Positions 42,905 to 53,298 of a stretch of DNA of 64,000 bases are shown piece by piece. The position numbers were made by a program, and so were the translations under genes. Numbering within the stretch: position 1 is the stretch's first letter; each line of letters begins with the position of its first letter. The notes under the pieces are model-generated. The model made no database searches and was not told the DNA's origin. It worked only from the letters and a program-made list of their open reading frames with translations. The stretch lies in NCBI GenBank assembly GCA_019703815.1, contig AP023052.1, positions 3,055,501 through 3,119,500 of the forward strand. The letters are read 5' to 3'. The stretch comes from Thaumasiovibrio occultus. Its GTDB lineage: Bacteria > Pseudomonadota > Gammaproteobacteria > Enterobacterales > Vibrionaceae.

Positions 42905-43453
42905 TTATTCGGGCTGAATAAAGCCACAGCGACGATCAGCACATTGCGATTTCACCCCGCCAGCGGTTTTCTTTTCCGCCAGCAACGCAAAACCGCACTT
43001 TTCGCAACACCCTTTGAGAGGTTTACTATTAAGCGCAAACTTGCACTTAGGGTAGTTATCACAGGCAAAGAATGTTTTGCCGTAGCGCGATTGGCGCTCC
43101 ATCAAATGCCCCGTTTGACATTGCGGGCACTGCAATGTCGTTTCCTCCGCTTTTTTATCCGGCGAGGTAATGAAATCGCAATCAGGCCAACTACTACAGC
43201 CAACAAACATGCCAAAACGACCTTGGCGTAACACCAAATGCGACTGACACTGCGGACAGGGCATATCTAACTCTTTGACGATATGACCATCATGCTGTTG
43301 CAACGGACGGATATAAGTACAACTTGGGTATTGGGTACAGCCTAAGAAAGGGCCATGCTTGCCAAAACGCATTTCCAACGGGTGCTGACACTCAGGACAA
43401 GGCTCATCCAGTGCGTGTTCGTGGGCGGTAAATAGGGGTTCGTGATCAGTCAT
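42905..43453 (-). CDS. Topoisomerase-type zinc-ribbon protein (YrdD-like)
   Basis: Four tandem C4 zinc ribbons of the topoisomerase I C-terminal type: CPECQHP...GCTQYPSC, CPQCQSH...GCSSWPDC, CPQCQTG...ACDNYPKC, and CEKCGFA...CADRRC. No topoisomerase catalytic domain is present, so it is a free-standing DNA- or RNA-binding protein. E. coli YrdD has fewer ribbons. I chose MTDHEPLF as the start; a GTG 27 bases earlier is possible, and neither has a good ribosome site. It lies 55 bases after smg and is probably in the dprA-smg transcript. Confidence 0.88.
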   Translation of the reverse strand: MTDHEPLFTAHEHALDEPCPECQHPLEMRFGKHGPFLGCTQYPSCTYIRPLQQHDGHIVKELDMPCPQCQSHLVLRQGRFGMFVGCSSWPDCDFITSPDKKAEETTLQCPQCQTGHLMERQSRYGKTFFACDNYPKCKFALNSKPLKGCCEKCGFALLAEKKTAGGVKSQCADRRCGFIQPE

Positions 43454-43508
43454 GGGGAAGCGTCTTTTGGTGCAAGACACGCCTATCGATCGACAGGCGC
43501 GTGAATAA

Positions 43509-43982
43509 TTAGTGGATCAGACCCTGCTCAACGTCGTAGATCAGATCTTCCATCTGGTGATAAGCGCTTTCATGGCCAGGAACATTGAACAGCACCATCA
43601 AGATCACCCATTTCAAATCGTCTAAGTGGAACTCTTGCGTTTCCAACTCCATAACGCGATCGATCACCATCTCGCGGGTTTCTGTACTCAGCACGTGGAT
43701 TTGCTCTAAAAACAGCAAAAAGCCACGGCACTGCGTATTGAGATACAACATCTCTTTGTCGGTATAGACACGCATCGAAGTCAGGGCGTTACTTTGCATC
43801 GGATGCTGTTCAGCCGACTCTTGCAATGCCGCTAATTTCTCTAACCAATTAAGCGCCTTGTTGATCTCGGCTTTCGAGAAACCAGCTCCGAGTAATTCAT
43901 CAGACAAGGTGTCTTGGTCAACCTGCAATTCAACTTCACTATGAATGTAAGTTTCAAACAGGTACATAAGGATGTCCATCAT
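43509..43982 (-). CDS. smg: Smg family protein (DUF494)
   Basis: 157-aa protein close to E. coli Smg ([16 protein letters not shown] against [16 protein letters not shown]; ends with the [15 protein letters not shown] block). It is linked genetically to dprA/def but has no established biochemical role. GAGGAGG in the end of dprA serves as its ribosome site; the start is three bases before the dprA stop region ends, so the two are coupled. Confidence 0.93.
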   Translation of the reverse strand: MMDILMYLFETYIHSEVELQVDQDTLSDELLGAGFSKAEINKALNWLEKLAALQESAEQHPMQSNALTSMRVYTDKEMLYLNTQCRGFLLFLEQIHVLSTETREMVIDRVMELETQEFHLDDLKWVILMVLFNVPGHESAYHQMEDLIYDVEQGLIH

Positions 43983-43984
43983 CG

Positions 43985-45073
43985 CTAGCCCCTCCTCGTT
44001 CTGACATAGCCACCAGGTACTGCGGTTACCAGCCCCTGCAACTCCAATTCGAGCAACTGCATCATGACTTCATGTACAGGTTGCTGACTTCGCTCTGCAA
44101 TCACATCAACCGGGATTGCATCACTTCCTACGTTATCTAACAGTGACGAATTTAGCAATTGCTCATTATCAGCGAATTCTGTCGCCACTGTCGATTGGTG
44201 CCTTTTTGCGCAACTGGTTAGCACCCCAACTTCTTCTACGATGTCGAGAGGCGATTCTACCAGTTTAGCACCACCTTTAATCAACTGATTGCACCCTTTA
44301 CTTTGAGGATTGAATATCGATCCAGGAAGTGCGAACACATCGCGGTTTTGTTCAAGGGCACAACGCACTGTGATCAAGGAGCCACTCTTCTCCGCCGCCT
44401 CAACCACAAACACGCCCACCGACAACCCACTGATAATACGATTACGCCGCGGGAAATGACTCGGCTTGGGTTTGGTGCTGGGCAAAAACTCCGACACCAA
44501 CGCCCCTTGCTCACGAATTTGCGCCGCCAATTGTCGATGGGCGGCAGGATAGATCACCTCAAGGCCGGATCCAAGCACCGCAATCGTCGAACCGCCACTT
44601 TCTAATGCCCCTTTGTGGGCAAAGCCGTCAATCCCCAAGGCCAAACCGCTAGTAATGGTATAGCCTTCATTTGCCAGTCCAGCAGCAAACTGCTGCGCCG
44701 CTTCACGGCCATCCAAGCTGGCCTGTCGGCTGCCTACCATGGCAATTTGTGGCGTCGACAAGGCCGCCACCGAGCCCGCGACGAACAACACTGGGGGCGG
44801 GGAAGCAATTTGCGACAGCAAATACGGATAATCAGGATGACCTAAATGCAGTAAATGATGCTCAGGATGCGCCAACCACTGCAACGCTTGGTGCTGAGGT
44901 GCGCTCAGTGGCTTAAAAAACGCATCGATGGCTTCAGGCTTTAATCCCGCCGCATACAATTGCTTGGGATCATTGAGCGTTTGCTCATCAACTGCGGCCA
45001 TTAAACGCAAAATGCCACACCCTCCCAGGCGTGGCACTTGACTTAAACGAATCCAAAATTCGTCGTTATTCAT
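43985..45073 (-). CDS. dprA: DprA (Smf), DNA-processing protein
   Basis: Binds incoming single-stranded DNA and loads RecA during natural transformation, a trait of vibrios. N-terminal helical part, then a Rossmann-like domain with [53 protein letters not shown] and [13 protein letters not shown], and a small C-terminal winged-helix (DprA_WH). 362 aa. Overlaps the upstream LysM gene by eight bases, so translation is coupled. comM, also a transformation gene, lies 12 kb away. Confidence 0.96.
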   Translation of the reverse strand: MNNDEFWIRLSQVPRLGGCGILRLMAAVDEQTLNDPKQLYAAGLKPEAIDAFFKPLSAPQHQALQWLAHPEHHLLHLGHPDYPYLLSQIASPPPVLFVAGSVAALSTPQIAMVGSRQASLDGREAAQQFAAGLANEGYTITSGLALGIDGFAHKGALESGGSTIAVLGSGLEVIYPAAHRQLAAQIREQGALVSEFLPSTKPKPSHFPRRNRIISGLSVGVFVVEAAEKSGSLITVRCALEQNRDVFALPGSIFNPQSKGCNQLIKGGAKLVESPLDIVEEVGVLTSCAKRHQSTVATEFADNEQLLNSSLLDNVGSDAIPVDVIAERSQQPVHEVMMQLLELELQGLVTAVPGGYVRTRRG

Positions 45074-46157
45074 TCACTTCCAGCGGTGGCGCTGTCAGTG
45101 TGTCACCCACTTTAATTGGGTCACGTGCAGCCGTTACAACCGCGATACTGAAATCGACGTATGAACGCAGAACGACAACTTCACCAATGGCATAAGGCGG
45201 CAGTGAATCGCCACGCTTGTAGAACCATTCAACTTCTAAGTAACGGTAACCATCAGAGGTCGTTTGCACTTTGGCACCTTCACGGTTGACCATTAATACA
45301 TGACCGCGTGATAAACCATCACTCACACCGCGGTTTAATACCACCACTTGATGCTTGTCTTGCAGCGTGAAATCTTCAACGTCCGCCACAATCGCACCAT
45401 CAATACCTTGCGGGGCACTAGTTGGTAAGAACGACAACGCATTCACATCATTGAAATCTTGCACTGGCGCCAATGGCATCAATACATCATTCAGGCTGAT
45501 TTCTTGCCCTGCGGTACGAATACGTACCACGCTGTTATCGCCGTCTGTACGCTTCACGACCACATTAGCAACGTGGCGCAGTGGATGTACTCTCGCTTCA
45601 CGGCCCCCATCAGCACGTTCAACCAAAGGCAGTACGCGGAACACGCCCCATTCAGTCGTGCCATCAATCACTTGATCAACATAAATGTCATCAAAGCTGC
45701 TCAGAATTGAGCGGCCGTCTTGCGCGCCGTAAATACGTGGCAGGGCGTCGATTTCTTCAGGCGTCATCAGACGATCTTGACCCAAGAACGGCACCATTAG
45801 ATCACGTGCCAACGTAGACAGCGGATCTTTACGCTCTTCGCGAATTTCTGGCGACACGCGGTTGTACGGTTTTGACGATAAACGTGGCTGACCGTCAACC
45901 CAAATAAGTTGCAACACATCACCCGGATAGATCAGGTGTGGGTTTTCAATTTCTGGGTTCGCATTCCACAATTGTGGCCATAACCATGGGCTATCGAGGA
46001 AGTGGGCCGAAATATCCCACAAGGTATCGCCTCGTTTTACCGTATACGTATCTGGATGCCCGTCCTTCAATGATAAGGCCATGGCAGAACAAGATATTGA
46101 CCCTATCAATAAAAATTTAAGCAAAGACTTGAAACGTCTTACTCCTTGTCGTGCCAT
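45066..46157 (-). CDS. Exported LysM-domain protein
   Basis: 363 aa with N-terminal signal peptide (RRFKSLLKFLLIGSISCSAMA, cleavage likely after MALS or SMA), followed by one LysM domain (DTYTVKRGDTLWDISAHFL, then WPQLWNANPEIENPHLIYPGD) that binds peptidoglycan glycan chains. The rest is a beta-rich region found in vibrio homologues just upstream of dprA; its function is unknown, though cell-wall association is inferred. AAGGGA six bases before the ATG supports the start. Diverges from def. Confidence 0.9.
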   Translation of the reverse strand: MARQGVRRFKSLLKFLLIGSISCSAMALSLKDGHPDTYTVKRGDTLWDISAHFLDSPWLWPQLWNANPEIENPHLIYPGDVLQLIWVDGQPRLSSKPYNRVSPEIREERKDPLSTLARDLMVPFLGQDRLMTPEEIDALPRIYGAQDGRSILSSFDDIYVDQVIDGTTEWGVFRVLPLVERADGGREARVHPLRHVANVVVKRTDGDNSVVRIRTAGQEISLNDVLMPLAPVQDFNDVNALSFLPTSAPQGIDGAIVADVEDFTLQDKHQVVVLNRGVSDGLSRGHVLMVNREGAKVQTTSDGYRYLEVEWFYKRGDSLPPYAIGEVVVLRSYVDFSIAVVTAARDPIKVGDTLTAPPLEVNE

Positions 46158-46278
46158 TTTATGTCCCTTCACTCGCACTCTTTATCGCCTGATGCTGTCA
46201 TTTGACATTGAAAATGTCTAGAATTGAACCAACAAAGCCGTGTGTGTTTCGACCCACCTCTTATTATTTTGAGTTTCT

Positions 46279-46788
46279 ATGTCTGTATTACAAGTTTTAA
46301 CCTTTCCTGACGAGCGTTTGCGTACGGTTGCAAAACCCGTTGAAGCCGTCACTCCAGAGATCCAACAAATCGTCGACGATATGTTGGACACCATGTACGC
46401 CGAAGAGGGGATCGGGCTTGCTGCGACGCAAGTAGATATTCATCAACGTATTGTGGTGATTGACCTGTCTGAAACCCGTAACGAGCCTATGGTGCTGATC
46501 AACCCGCAGATTATTGAAAAGTCGGGTGAAGACGGTATCGAAGAAGGCTGCCTGTCGGTACCGGGCGCTCGCGCGTTAGTGCCTCGTGCATCGAACGTGA
46601 CGGTAAAAGCCCTCGATCGTGATGGAAAAGAGTACCAAATTAACGCAGATGAGCTGTTGGCGATTTGTATTCAGCACGAGCTTGATCACCTTGAAGGTAA
46701 ACTGTTTGTCGACTACTTGTCGCCACTCAAGCGCCAACGTATCAAGCAGAAACTCGAAAAACTACAACGCTATAACGAGAAGAACTGA
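46279..46788 (+). CDS. def: Peptide deformylase
   Basis: Removes the formyl group from nascent N-terminal Met; Fe2+ metalloenzyme. The three motifs are [19 protein letters not shown] (Cys ligand) and [11 protein letters not shown] (two His ligands, catalytic Glu). 169 aa, as in E. coli. It is six bases ahead of fmt, a natural pair because Fmt adds the formyl group that Def later removes. Ribosome site weak (GAG). Confidence 0.98.
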   Translation: MSVLQVLTFPDERLRTVAKPVEAVTPEIQQIVDDMLDTMYAEEGIGLAATQVDIHQRIVVIDLSETRNEPMVLINPQIIEKSGEDGIEEGCLSVPGARALVPRASNVTVKALDRDGKEYQINADELLAICIQHELDHLEGKLFVDYLSPLKRQRIKQKLEKLQRYNEKN

Positions 46789-46794
46789 TCTTAA

Positions 46795-47742
46795 ATGACG
46801 ACACCTTTGCGAATTGTTTTTGCGGGCACGCCAGATTTCGCTGCTCGCCACCTAACCGCGCTACTGGGATCTGAGCACGAGGTCATCGCGGTTTACACTA
46901 ACCCTGATCGCCCAGCCGGTCGTGGTAAAAAGCTCACCGCCAGCGCCGTTAAAGAAGTGGCTCTTGAGCACAATGTGCCCGTTTACCAGCCAGAAAACTT
47001 CAAGTCTGACGAGGCCAAAGCAGAGCTTGCTGCGCTAAACGCCGACATCATGGTCGTCGTGGCTTACGGTCTTCTTTTGCCGCAAGCCGTGCTCGACACG
47101 CCGCGTTTGGGTTGCATTAACGTCCACGGCTCGATCCTGCCGCGTTGGCGTGGTGCTGCGCCAATCCAGCGCTCTATTTGGGCTGGCGATGCCGAAACCG
47201 GCGTAACCATCATGCAGATGGATATCGGCCTTGATACCGGTGACATGCTAAAAGTCGCCACCTTGCCGATTGAAGCGACCGACACCAGCGCGTCAATGTA
47301 CGACAAGCTCGCTGTACTCGGCCCAGTGGCGTTGGTGGAATGCCTCAGTGATATCGCCAACGGCACTGCCGTCGCGGTAAAACAAGACGATGCATTCGCC
47401 AACTACGCTAAGAAGCTCAGCAAAGAAGAAGCGCGCATCGATTGGAATGACGATGCAGCCCATATCGAGCGCTGCATTCGCGCCTTTAACCCTTGGCCAA
47501 TGAGCTACTTTGACGTCGATGATAAGAACATCAAAGTATGGCAAGCCAGCGTGGTCGAAATGACCGAAGCGCATGCGCCGGGCACGATTATCTCGGCTGA
47601 TAAAGCTGGCATTTGTGTGGCAACCGGTCATCACGCGATCAACTTTATCTCGCTGCAACCGCCAGGTAAAAAAGCGATGTCCGCAGCAGATATCTTGAAC
47701 TCGCGCCGCGAATGGTTCGAAGTCGGCAACAAACTGGACTAA
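46795..47742 (+). CDS. fmt: Methionyl-tRNA formyltransferase
   Basis: Formylates initiator Met-tRNA with 10-formyl-THF. N-terminal glycinamide transformylase-like fold with [11 protein letters not shown] and the active-site [19 protein letters not shown] (Asn, His), catalytic Asp in DTGDML; C-terminal OB-like domain. 315 aa. Second gene of the def-fmt pair and followed by a strong hairpin before rsmB. Confidence 0.98.
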   Translation: MTTPLRIVFAGTPDFAARHLTALLGSEHEVIAVYTNPDRPAGRGKKLTASAVKEVALEHNVPVYQPENFKSDEAKAELAALNADIMVVVAYGLLLPQAVLDTPRLGCINVHGSILPRWRGAAPIQRSIWAGDAETGVTIMQMDIGLDTGDMLKVATLPIEATDTSASMYDKLAVLGPVALVECLSDIANGTAVAVKQDDAFANYAKKLSKEEARIDWNDDAAHIERCIRAFNPWPMSYFDVDDKNIKVWQASVVEMTEAHAPGTIISADKAGICVATGHHAINFISLQPPGKKAMSAADILNSRREWFEVGNKLD

Positions 47743-47761
47743 AACCCGCCCTCATTCTTCC

Positions 47762-47792
47762 TCAGGCCAGTTTGACTGGCCTGATTTTTTTA
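47762..47792 (+). terminator. Terminator after def-fmt
   Basis: TCAGGCCAGT/ACTGGCCTGA stem, three-base loop and seven T residues, 20 bases past the fmt stop. The rsmB ribosome site (CAGGAAA) follows at once, so rsmB depends on readthrough or on a promoter hidden here. Confidence 0.85.
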
Positions 47793-47805
47793 CAGGAAAC
47801 ACAAC

Positions 47806-49113
47806 ATGAATGTCCGAGCTGCTGCAGCCAACGTTATTTATCAGGTTGTCGACCAAGGCCAATCTCTGACTGCGGTTCTACCTAAAGCGCAGCAAGAAGT
47901 CGCCCCGCGCGATCAAGCCTTGCTACAGGAAATTTGCTATGGCGTCTTGCGCTGGCTGCCGCGTCTTGAATCCGTCTCGCGTGCGCTCATGGACAAGCCA
48001 CTCAAAGGTAAACAACGCGTTTTCCATCATTTAATTTTGGTCGGCATTTACCAGCTCAGCATGATGCGTATTCCACCTCATGCGGCAGTGGGCGAAACAG
48101 TGAACGCCACCAAAGCGCTGAAAAAGCCACAGCTACGCGGCCTCGTCAATGCCGTTTTGCGTAACTACCAACGCCAGAAAGCAGAATTAGATCAACAAGC
48201 GCAGAGCCATGATGCCGGTCGTTTTGGTCACCCAAGTTGGTTGGTTAAGCTGCTAAAAGAAGCTTACCCAACGCAATGGGAAGCGATCATGGATGCCAAC
48301 AACACCAAAGCGCCAATGTGGCTGCGCGTCAATCGCACTCACCACAGCCGCGATAGCTACCGTGCGCTGCTGGATGAAGCCGGTATTGAAACCGAAACGC
48401 ACCCGCTAGCGGCCGATGCACTACGTTTGTTGTCACCTCGTGATGTCACCACATTACCAGGATTTGCCGACGGTTGGGTTTCTGTTCAAGATGCAGCGGC
48501 ACAGCTATCAATTGATTTTCTTGCCCCGCAAGACGGCGAGTTGATTTTGGATTGCTGCGCTGCACCGGGTGGTAAAACCGCGCACATTCTTGAGCGCGTA
48601 CCCTCAGCGCAAGTCGTTGCCGTCGATGCGGATGCCAAACGCCTCGAGCGCGTCGGTGAAAACTTAACCCGCCTTAACATCCACGCCGAGGTAAAATGCG
48701 GTGATGCGCGCTACCCTGAGCAGTGGTGGCAGGGCGGTCAGTTCGACCGTATTTTGCTTGATGCGCCGTGTTCAGCCACTGGTGTTATTCGTCGCCATCC
48801 CGATATCAAATGGCTGCGCCGCGCGGATGACATTACCGCACTGGCCGAGCTGCAAAGCGAGATCATCGATGCGATGTGGCAACAGCTTAAGCCGGGGGGT
48901 CGCATGGTGTATGCGACGTGCTCAGTAACGCCGCAAGAAAACCGTCAACAGGTGTTGGCATTCCTTGCACGCACCTCAGATGCACAATTGATAGACAGTT
49001 CGGTATTATCGGTAGACAATGGCACCACTGATCAACCGGGTTATCAAATCATGCCGGGTGATGAACAAATGGACGGTTTCTTCTACGCCGCCATTGAAAA
49101 ACAATTAGCTTAA
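47806..49113 (+). CDS. rsmB: 16S rRNA m5C967 methyltransferase
   Basis: SAM-dependent C5 methylation of C967 in 16S rRNA. N-terminal NusB-like RNA-binding domain (about 1-140), then Rossmann methyltransferase with [43 protein letters not shown] (catalytic-release Cys) and [12 protein letters not shown] (nucleophile Cys). 435 aa (E. coli 429). Between fmt and trkA, as in most gammaproteobacteria. Confidence 0.96.
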   Translation: MNVRAAAANVIYQVVDQGQSLTAVLPKAQQEVAPRDQALLQEICYGVLRWLPRLESVSRALMDKPLKGKQRVFHHLILVGIYQLSMMRIPPHAAVGETVNATKALKKPQLRGLVNAVLRNYQRQKAELDQQAQSHDAGRFGHPSWLVKLLKEAYPTQWEAIMDANNTKAPMWLRVNRTHHSRDSYRALLDEAGIETETHPLAADALRLLSPRDVTTLPGFADGWVSVQDAAAQLSIDFLAPQDGELILDCCAAPGGKTAHILERVPSAQVVAVDADAKRLERVGENLTRLNIHAEVKCGDARYPEQWWQGGQFDRILLDAPCSATGVIRRHPDIKWLRRADDITALAELQSEIIDAMWQQLKPGGRMVYATCSVTPQENRQQVLAFLARTSDAQLIDSSVLSVDNGTTDQPGYQIMPGDEQMDGFFYAAIEKQLA

Positions 49114-49192
49114 CCATTGCACAAGTGCACTCCTTGTACCGGTATCACCGCGTGTTGCCGGTGCAAGACACAGTGACAAAGCAGAGTTACCT

Positions 49193-50569
49193 ATGAAAAT
49201 CATTATCTTAGGGGCAGGTCAAGTCGGGGGCTCTCTGGCTGAAAACCTCTGTGGGGAAAACAACGACATCACCATCGTCGATAAAGACGGTGAGCGTTTA
49301 CGTGATCTCCAAGACAAGTACGATCTGCGTGTGGTTCAAGGCTATGCGAGCCACCCAAAAACCCTACGTGAAGCCGGCGCACAAGATGCGGATATGCTGG
49401 TTGCCGTCACCAATTCTGACGAAACCAACATGATCGCCTGTCAGATCGCGTTCTCACTGTTCAATACCCCAAACCGTGTCGCGCGTATCCGCTCGCCAGA
49501 ATATCTGCGCGAGAAAGAAAACCTGTTCCAAACCGATGCCGTACCGGTCGATCACCTGATCGCCCCAGAAGAATTGGTCACCGACTACATCCAACGTCTG
49601 ATCGATTACCCTGGCGCACTGCAAGTGGTGGAGTTTGCCGACAACAAAGTCGGCCTAGTGGCGGTAAAAGCCTACTACGGCGGCCCACTGGTGGGCAACG
49701 CGCTATCGGCACTGCGCGAGCACATGCCACACATCGATACCCGTGTCGCGGCGATTTTCCGCCAAGGTCGTCCGATCCGTCCCCAAGGCACCACCATTAT
49801 TGAAGCTGATGATGAAGTGTTCTTTGTGGCCGCGAGTCACCACATTCGCTCGGTGATGAGTGAGTTGCAACGCCTTGAAAAACCGTACAAACGCCTGATG
49901 ATTGTCGGCGGGGGTAACATCGGTGCCGGTCTCGCCAAACGCCTTGAGCAACACTACAGCGTTAAACTGATTGAGCGCAACCAACAGCGCGCAGAGCGCC
50001 TGTCGGAAATGCTGGAAAACACCATCGTCTTCTGTGGTGATGCATCCGATCAAGAGCTGCTCAGCGAAGAGCAAATCGATCAAGTTGACGTGTTTATCGC
50101 GGTGACTAACGATGATGAAGCCAACATCATGTCGGCAATGCTGGCCAAGCGTTTAGGCGCGAAGAAAGTGATCGTGCTTATCCAGCGCAGCGCTTACGTT
50201 GATTTAGTCCAAGGCGGCACCATTGATATCGCGGTGTCACCACAGCAAGCCACGATTTCTGCGCTACTGACCCACGTACGTAAAGCCGACATTGTTAACG
50301 TTTCATCACTGCGTCGCGGTGCGGCAGAAGCGATCGAAGCGATTGCCCACGGTGATAGTAACACCTCGAAAGTCGTCGGACGGGCAATTGGCGAGATCAA
50401 ACTGCCACCGGGCACCACTATTGGTGCGATTGTGCGGGGAGATGAAGTCATGATCGCTCACGATGACACCGTGATCGCGCAAGATGATCACGTGGTGATG
50501 TTCCTGGTCGATAAAAAGTACATCCCAGATGTGGAGCGCTTGTTCCAACCAAGCCCATTTTTCTTCTGA
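49193..50569 (+). CDS. trkA: Trk potassium uptake regulator TrkA
   Basis: Peripheral NAD(H)/ATP-binding gating ring of the Trk K+ channel. Two RCK repeats, each with a Rossmann domain ([16 protein letters not shown] at 4-19; [15 protein letters not shown] at about 235) and a TrkA_C domain. 458 aa, exactly the E. coli length. It is followed directly by its membrane partner trkH, with a hairpin terminator in between. Confidence 0.98.
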   Translation: MKIIILGAGQVGGSLAENLCGENNDITIVDKDGERLRDLQDKYDLRVVQGYASHPKTLREAGAQDADMLVAVTNSDETNMIACQIAFSLFNTPNRVARIRSPEYLREKENLFQTDAVPVDHLIAPEELVTDYIQRLIDYPGALQVVEFADNKVGLVAVKAYYGGPLVGNALSALREHMPHIDTRVAAIFRQGRPIRPQGTTIIEADDEVFFVAASHHIRSVMSELQRLEKPYKRLMIVGGGNIGAGLAKRLEQHYSVKLIERNQQRAERLSEMLENTIVFCGDASDQELLSEEQIDQVDVFIAVTNDDEANIMSAMLAKRLGAKKVIVLIQRSAYVDLVQGGTIDIAVSPQQATISALLTHVRKADIVNVSSLRRGAAEAIEAIAHGDSNTSKVVGRAIGEIKLPPGTTIGAIVRGDEVMIAHDDTVIAQDDHVVMFLVDKKYIPDVERLFQPSPFFF

Positions 50570-50577
50570 TCAAAGTC

Positions 50578-50605
50578 AGCCCAACCTTGGCGGTTGGGCT
50601 TTTTG
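50578..50605 (+). terminator. Hairpin terminator between trkA and trkH
   Basis: A perfect 9-bp AGCCCAACC/GGTTGGGCT stem, five-base loop and TTTT, eight bases after the trkA stop. It ends 12 bases before the trkH ATG, whose ribosome site GTGGA follows the T-run immediately. It likely lowers trkH expression relative to trkA. Confidence 0.8.
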
Positions 50606-50617
50606 GTGGATCTTTCC

Positions 50618-52063
50618 ATGTTAAATATACCGGCTATCCTGTTCTTTCTCGGGTTAGTACTCTCCAAGCTGGCACTGTTCATGTATCTGCCGGCGATAAT
50701 GGCGTTTGCCACCGGCACCCACGGCTTTTGGGAATTCGGCAGTGCGATTTTAATTACCCATTTTTGCGCTTTCATCATGCTGGCCTTCGGACGGCGCTAT
50801 ACCTTTAAACTCGGAGTGAGAGACATGTTCTTGATCACCACCTTGGTATGGACCGTCTCCAGTGCGTTTGCCGCGCTGCCTTTTGTGTTTATCAACCACA
50901 TCAGCTTCAGTGACGCCTATTTCGAAACCATGTCGGGCATTACCACCACAGGCTCAACCGTGCTGGCCGGCCTTGATCACATGGCGCCCAGTATTTTGTT
51001 GTGGCGCTCGCTACTGCAATGGCTTGGCGGGATCGGCTTTATCGTGATGGCGGTGGCGATCCTGCCGATGCTCAACGTGGGCGGGATGCGCTTGTTCCAA
51101 ACGGAGTCTTCCGATTGGTCAGAAAAGAGTGCGCCGCGCACCAAACAAGTCGCGCTGCACATTATGCAGGTCTACATTGGTCTGACACTGCTGTGTACTT
51201 TGGGCTATCTCTGGTCAGGGATGAGCTGGTTTGATGCGATAAACCACGCCTTTACCACGCTGTCCACCGGCGGTTATTCCACCTCCGACAGCTCAATGAA
51301 CCATTTCAGTGAAATGGCGCACTGGAACGCGATCATCTTTATGTTTGCGGGCGGCGTGCCTTTCTTGCTGTTCACCCGTGCGGTAAAAGAACATCGCCTT
51401 AAGCCCTTGCTACGCGACGCGCAGGTGATCGGCTTTGCCAAGTTGGTACTGCTAGTAACGGCCATCGTAGCGCTATGCCTGCACTACCAAAAAGGCTATG
51501 AGTGGATGGATGCAGTACGCATCGGGATGTTCAACGTGATCTCGGTGGTCACCACCACAGGTTACGGCTTGGACGACTACACCTACTGGGGCTCAGGCAT
51601 GAGCGTAGTGTTTGCCTTCTTGCTGATGGTCGGGGCGTGCTCTGGCTCAACCTCTGGCGGGATCAAAATTTTCCGCTTCCAAGTGGCCACCGCATTATTT
51701 AATAAGCACATGATGCAACTGATCCACCCGAACGGGGTTTTCGTTCAGCGTTACAATGGCGAGCGCGTGACGGAAAATATCGTTCGTGCCGTCATCTCAT
51801 TTGCCTTGGTGTTCTTTATCACTGTACTGATCACTGCGCTCTTGCTCGCACTGCTCGGCCTTGATGCAGTCACCAGTTTGTCAGGCTCAATCACGGCGGT
51901 TGCTAACGTGGGCCCGGGGTTGGGCAATATTATCAATCCAAGCGGTAACTTCTCATCGCTACCTGCGGCGGCGAAGTGGGTCTTGAGCTTTGCGATGCTA
52001 ATGGGCCGCCTTGAGATCATCACCGTTCTGGTGCTGTTTTACCCCGCATACTGGCGCAATTAA
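50618..52063 (+). CDS. trkH: Trk potassium transporter membrane subunit TrkH
   Basis: K+-translocating channel subunit with four pore repeats. The selectivity-filter loops are visible as TTTGSTVL, TLSTGGYST, TTTGYGLDD and ANVGPGLGN, each with the central glycine. Many membrane helices; ends in LVLFYPAYWRN like E. coli. I chose the ATG at 50618 (481 aa, about E. coli's 483). An in-frame TTG at 50594 lies inside the terminator stem and has no ribosome site. Confidence 0.97.
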   Translation: MLNIPAILFFLGLVLSKLALFMYLPAIMAFATGTHGFWEFGSAILITHFCAFIMLAFGRRYTFKLGVRDMFLITTLVWTVSSAFAALPFVFINHISFSDAYFETMSGITTTGSTVLAGLDHMAPSILLWRSLLQWLGGIGFIVMAVAILPMLNVGGMRLFQTESSDWSEKSAPRTKQVALHIMQVYIGLTLLCTLGYLWSGMSWFDAINHAFTTLSTGGYSTSDSSMNHFSEMAHWNAIIFMFAGGVPFLLFTRAVKEHRLKPLLRDAQVIGFAKLVLLVTAIVALCLHYQKGYEWMDAVRIGMFNVISVVTTTGYGLDDYTYWGSGMSVVFAFLLMVGACSGSTSGGIKIFRFQVATALFNKHMMQLIHPNGVFVQRYNGERVTENIVRAVISFALVFFITVLITALLLALLGLDAVTSLSGSITAVANVGPGLGNIINPSGNFSSLPAAAKWVLSFAMLMGRLEIITVLVLFYPAYWRN

Positions 52064-52111
52064 CCGCGTTAAAACAAACATTCACCACGCCGGTGGCTTA
52101 ACAGTGACAAT

Positions 52112-52140
52112 AAAAAAGGCTCCTCGGAGCCTTTTTTATT
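52112..52140. terminator. Bidirectional terminator between trkH and trhA
   Basis: AAAAAAGGCTCC/GGAGCCTTTTTT stem with A and T tracts on either side, between converging genes. Confidence 0.9.
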
Positions 52141-52157
52141 GGAGCGCATAACGGCCA

Positions 52158-52811
52158 TTACACCACATCAACATAACCGTAAATCGCGGCAAAGTGCATC
52201 GCGGTGCCCGCCAGCACAAACAGGTGCCAAATGGCATGGTTGAAGGGAATACGCTTGGCGACATAGAAAATCACTCCTAAAGAGTAAGTAATCCCGCCCG
52301 CCGCCAGTAACAGCATGCCATTAAGCGACACCGCCTGACTAAGGGGATAAATCGCCACAAGCGACAACCAGCCCATAAACAGATACGTCGCCAAAGACAA
52401 TTTCTTAAATTTGTTCACGAACGCGACTTTGAAAATCACCCCGAGCACGGCGATCAACCAAATCACCACCATCAAGGTGATCGATAGCGGGGTTCGCAAA
52501 CTCACCAATAAAAATGGGGTATAGGTACCGGCAATCAACAGATATATCGCACAGTGATCGAAGGTTTTCAGCCAGCGTTTGGCGCGCTCAAACGGGATCG
52601 CATGGTACAAGGTCGACGCCAAATACAGGACGATCATACTCGCGCCATAAATCGCAAAACTCGTAATAGATAAAGCATCACCGTCAGCGGTCACCGCTTT
52701 GATGATCAGCAGTACTAAAGCGACGATACCAAACAGAACCCCAGCGCCATGAGTTAGGCTATTGGCGATCTCTTCGGCTTTGGAATACAGCGCAGTTACG
52801 GATTTTTTCAC
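52158..52811 (-). CDS. Hemolysin III / TrhA family membrane protein
   Basis: Seven-helix membrane protein of the PAQR-like hemolysin III superfamily. The conserved metal-binding residues are seen in [31 protein letters not shown], and a late [16 protein letters not shown]. coli YqfA (TrhA) is its relative; proposed roles include membrane-energetics homeostasis. 217 aa. GTG start with GGGAT six bases before it. No close operon partner. Confidence 0.92.
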   Translation of the reverse strand: MKKSVTALYSKAEEIANSLTHGAGVLFGIVALVLLIIKAVTADGDALSITSFAIYGASMIVLYLASTLYHAIPFERAKRWLKTFDHCAIYLLIAGTYTPFLLVSLRTPLSITLMVVIWLIAVLGVIFKVAFVNKFKKLSLATYLFMGWLSLVAIYPLSQAVSLNGMLLLAAGGITYSLGVIFYVAKRIPFNHAIWHLFVLAGTAMHFAAIYGYVDVV

Positions 52812-53298
52812 GTTATTATCCCACCACTTAATGATCGACGAAGTCAGTATGGCATATTTCAGCGAACAAGTGTTAGCTGAAATAAATCAACTTCCGCTTA
52901 AAAACCCATCGATTATCTGACCAAATGCTGGTAAATTTCGCGCCCTTATCCTCCAGCAGACGGGAAGGCTAACCAAAAATGACGTCTGTTGGTGTGTTGA
53001 TCTGATTTGCAAGGAATGCCCGAACCACGAGATACCTCAATGCGTCAAAGCGCTACTCGAGTGATGGCAACACCCCGCAGCCCTTCGCGTCTGCGACCAA
53101 CCAGCTTTGCACCGCGTTTTGTGCCGAAAAGCACGCCAACGCCACAGTAAACAGACATAAGCAGCGTGAAAAACGCTGCTTTTTTTTGGCTCGTCTATTA
53201 CCCTCGCCGCGCATTTTTGTTACTTTATCCACACTATTATTATGACAATTTGTGTGGCACTCCGTTGACCACACTATCAGCCCAAAAGAGAGACCACT
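52812..53298 (+). other. Gap before yihD; orphan terminator-bounded region, possible small transcript
   Basis: No established gene. On the plus strand it contains a 44-codon open frame (53016-53150, starting MPEPRDTS, Pro/Ser/Arg-rich). Its internal ATGs at 53040 and 53064 also lack clear ribosome sites. Nine bases past its stop comes a strong terminator at 53159-53188. A 23-codon frame starts at 52849. A 85-codon minus-strand frame covers the same DNA and is unlikely real because it crosses the terminator. This could be a small RNA or a small protein gene; neither is shown. Confidence 0.35.
53159..53188 (+). terminator. Orphan intrinsic terminator
   Basis: AAGCAGCGT/ACGCTGCTT stem with a five-base loop and then seven or eight T residues, rightward. 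No recognised gene precedes it on this strand for over 1 kb (trkH, whose own terminator is at 52112). Confidence 0.85.
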
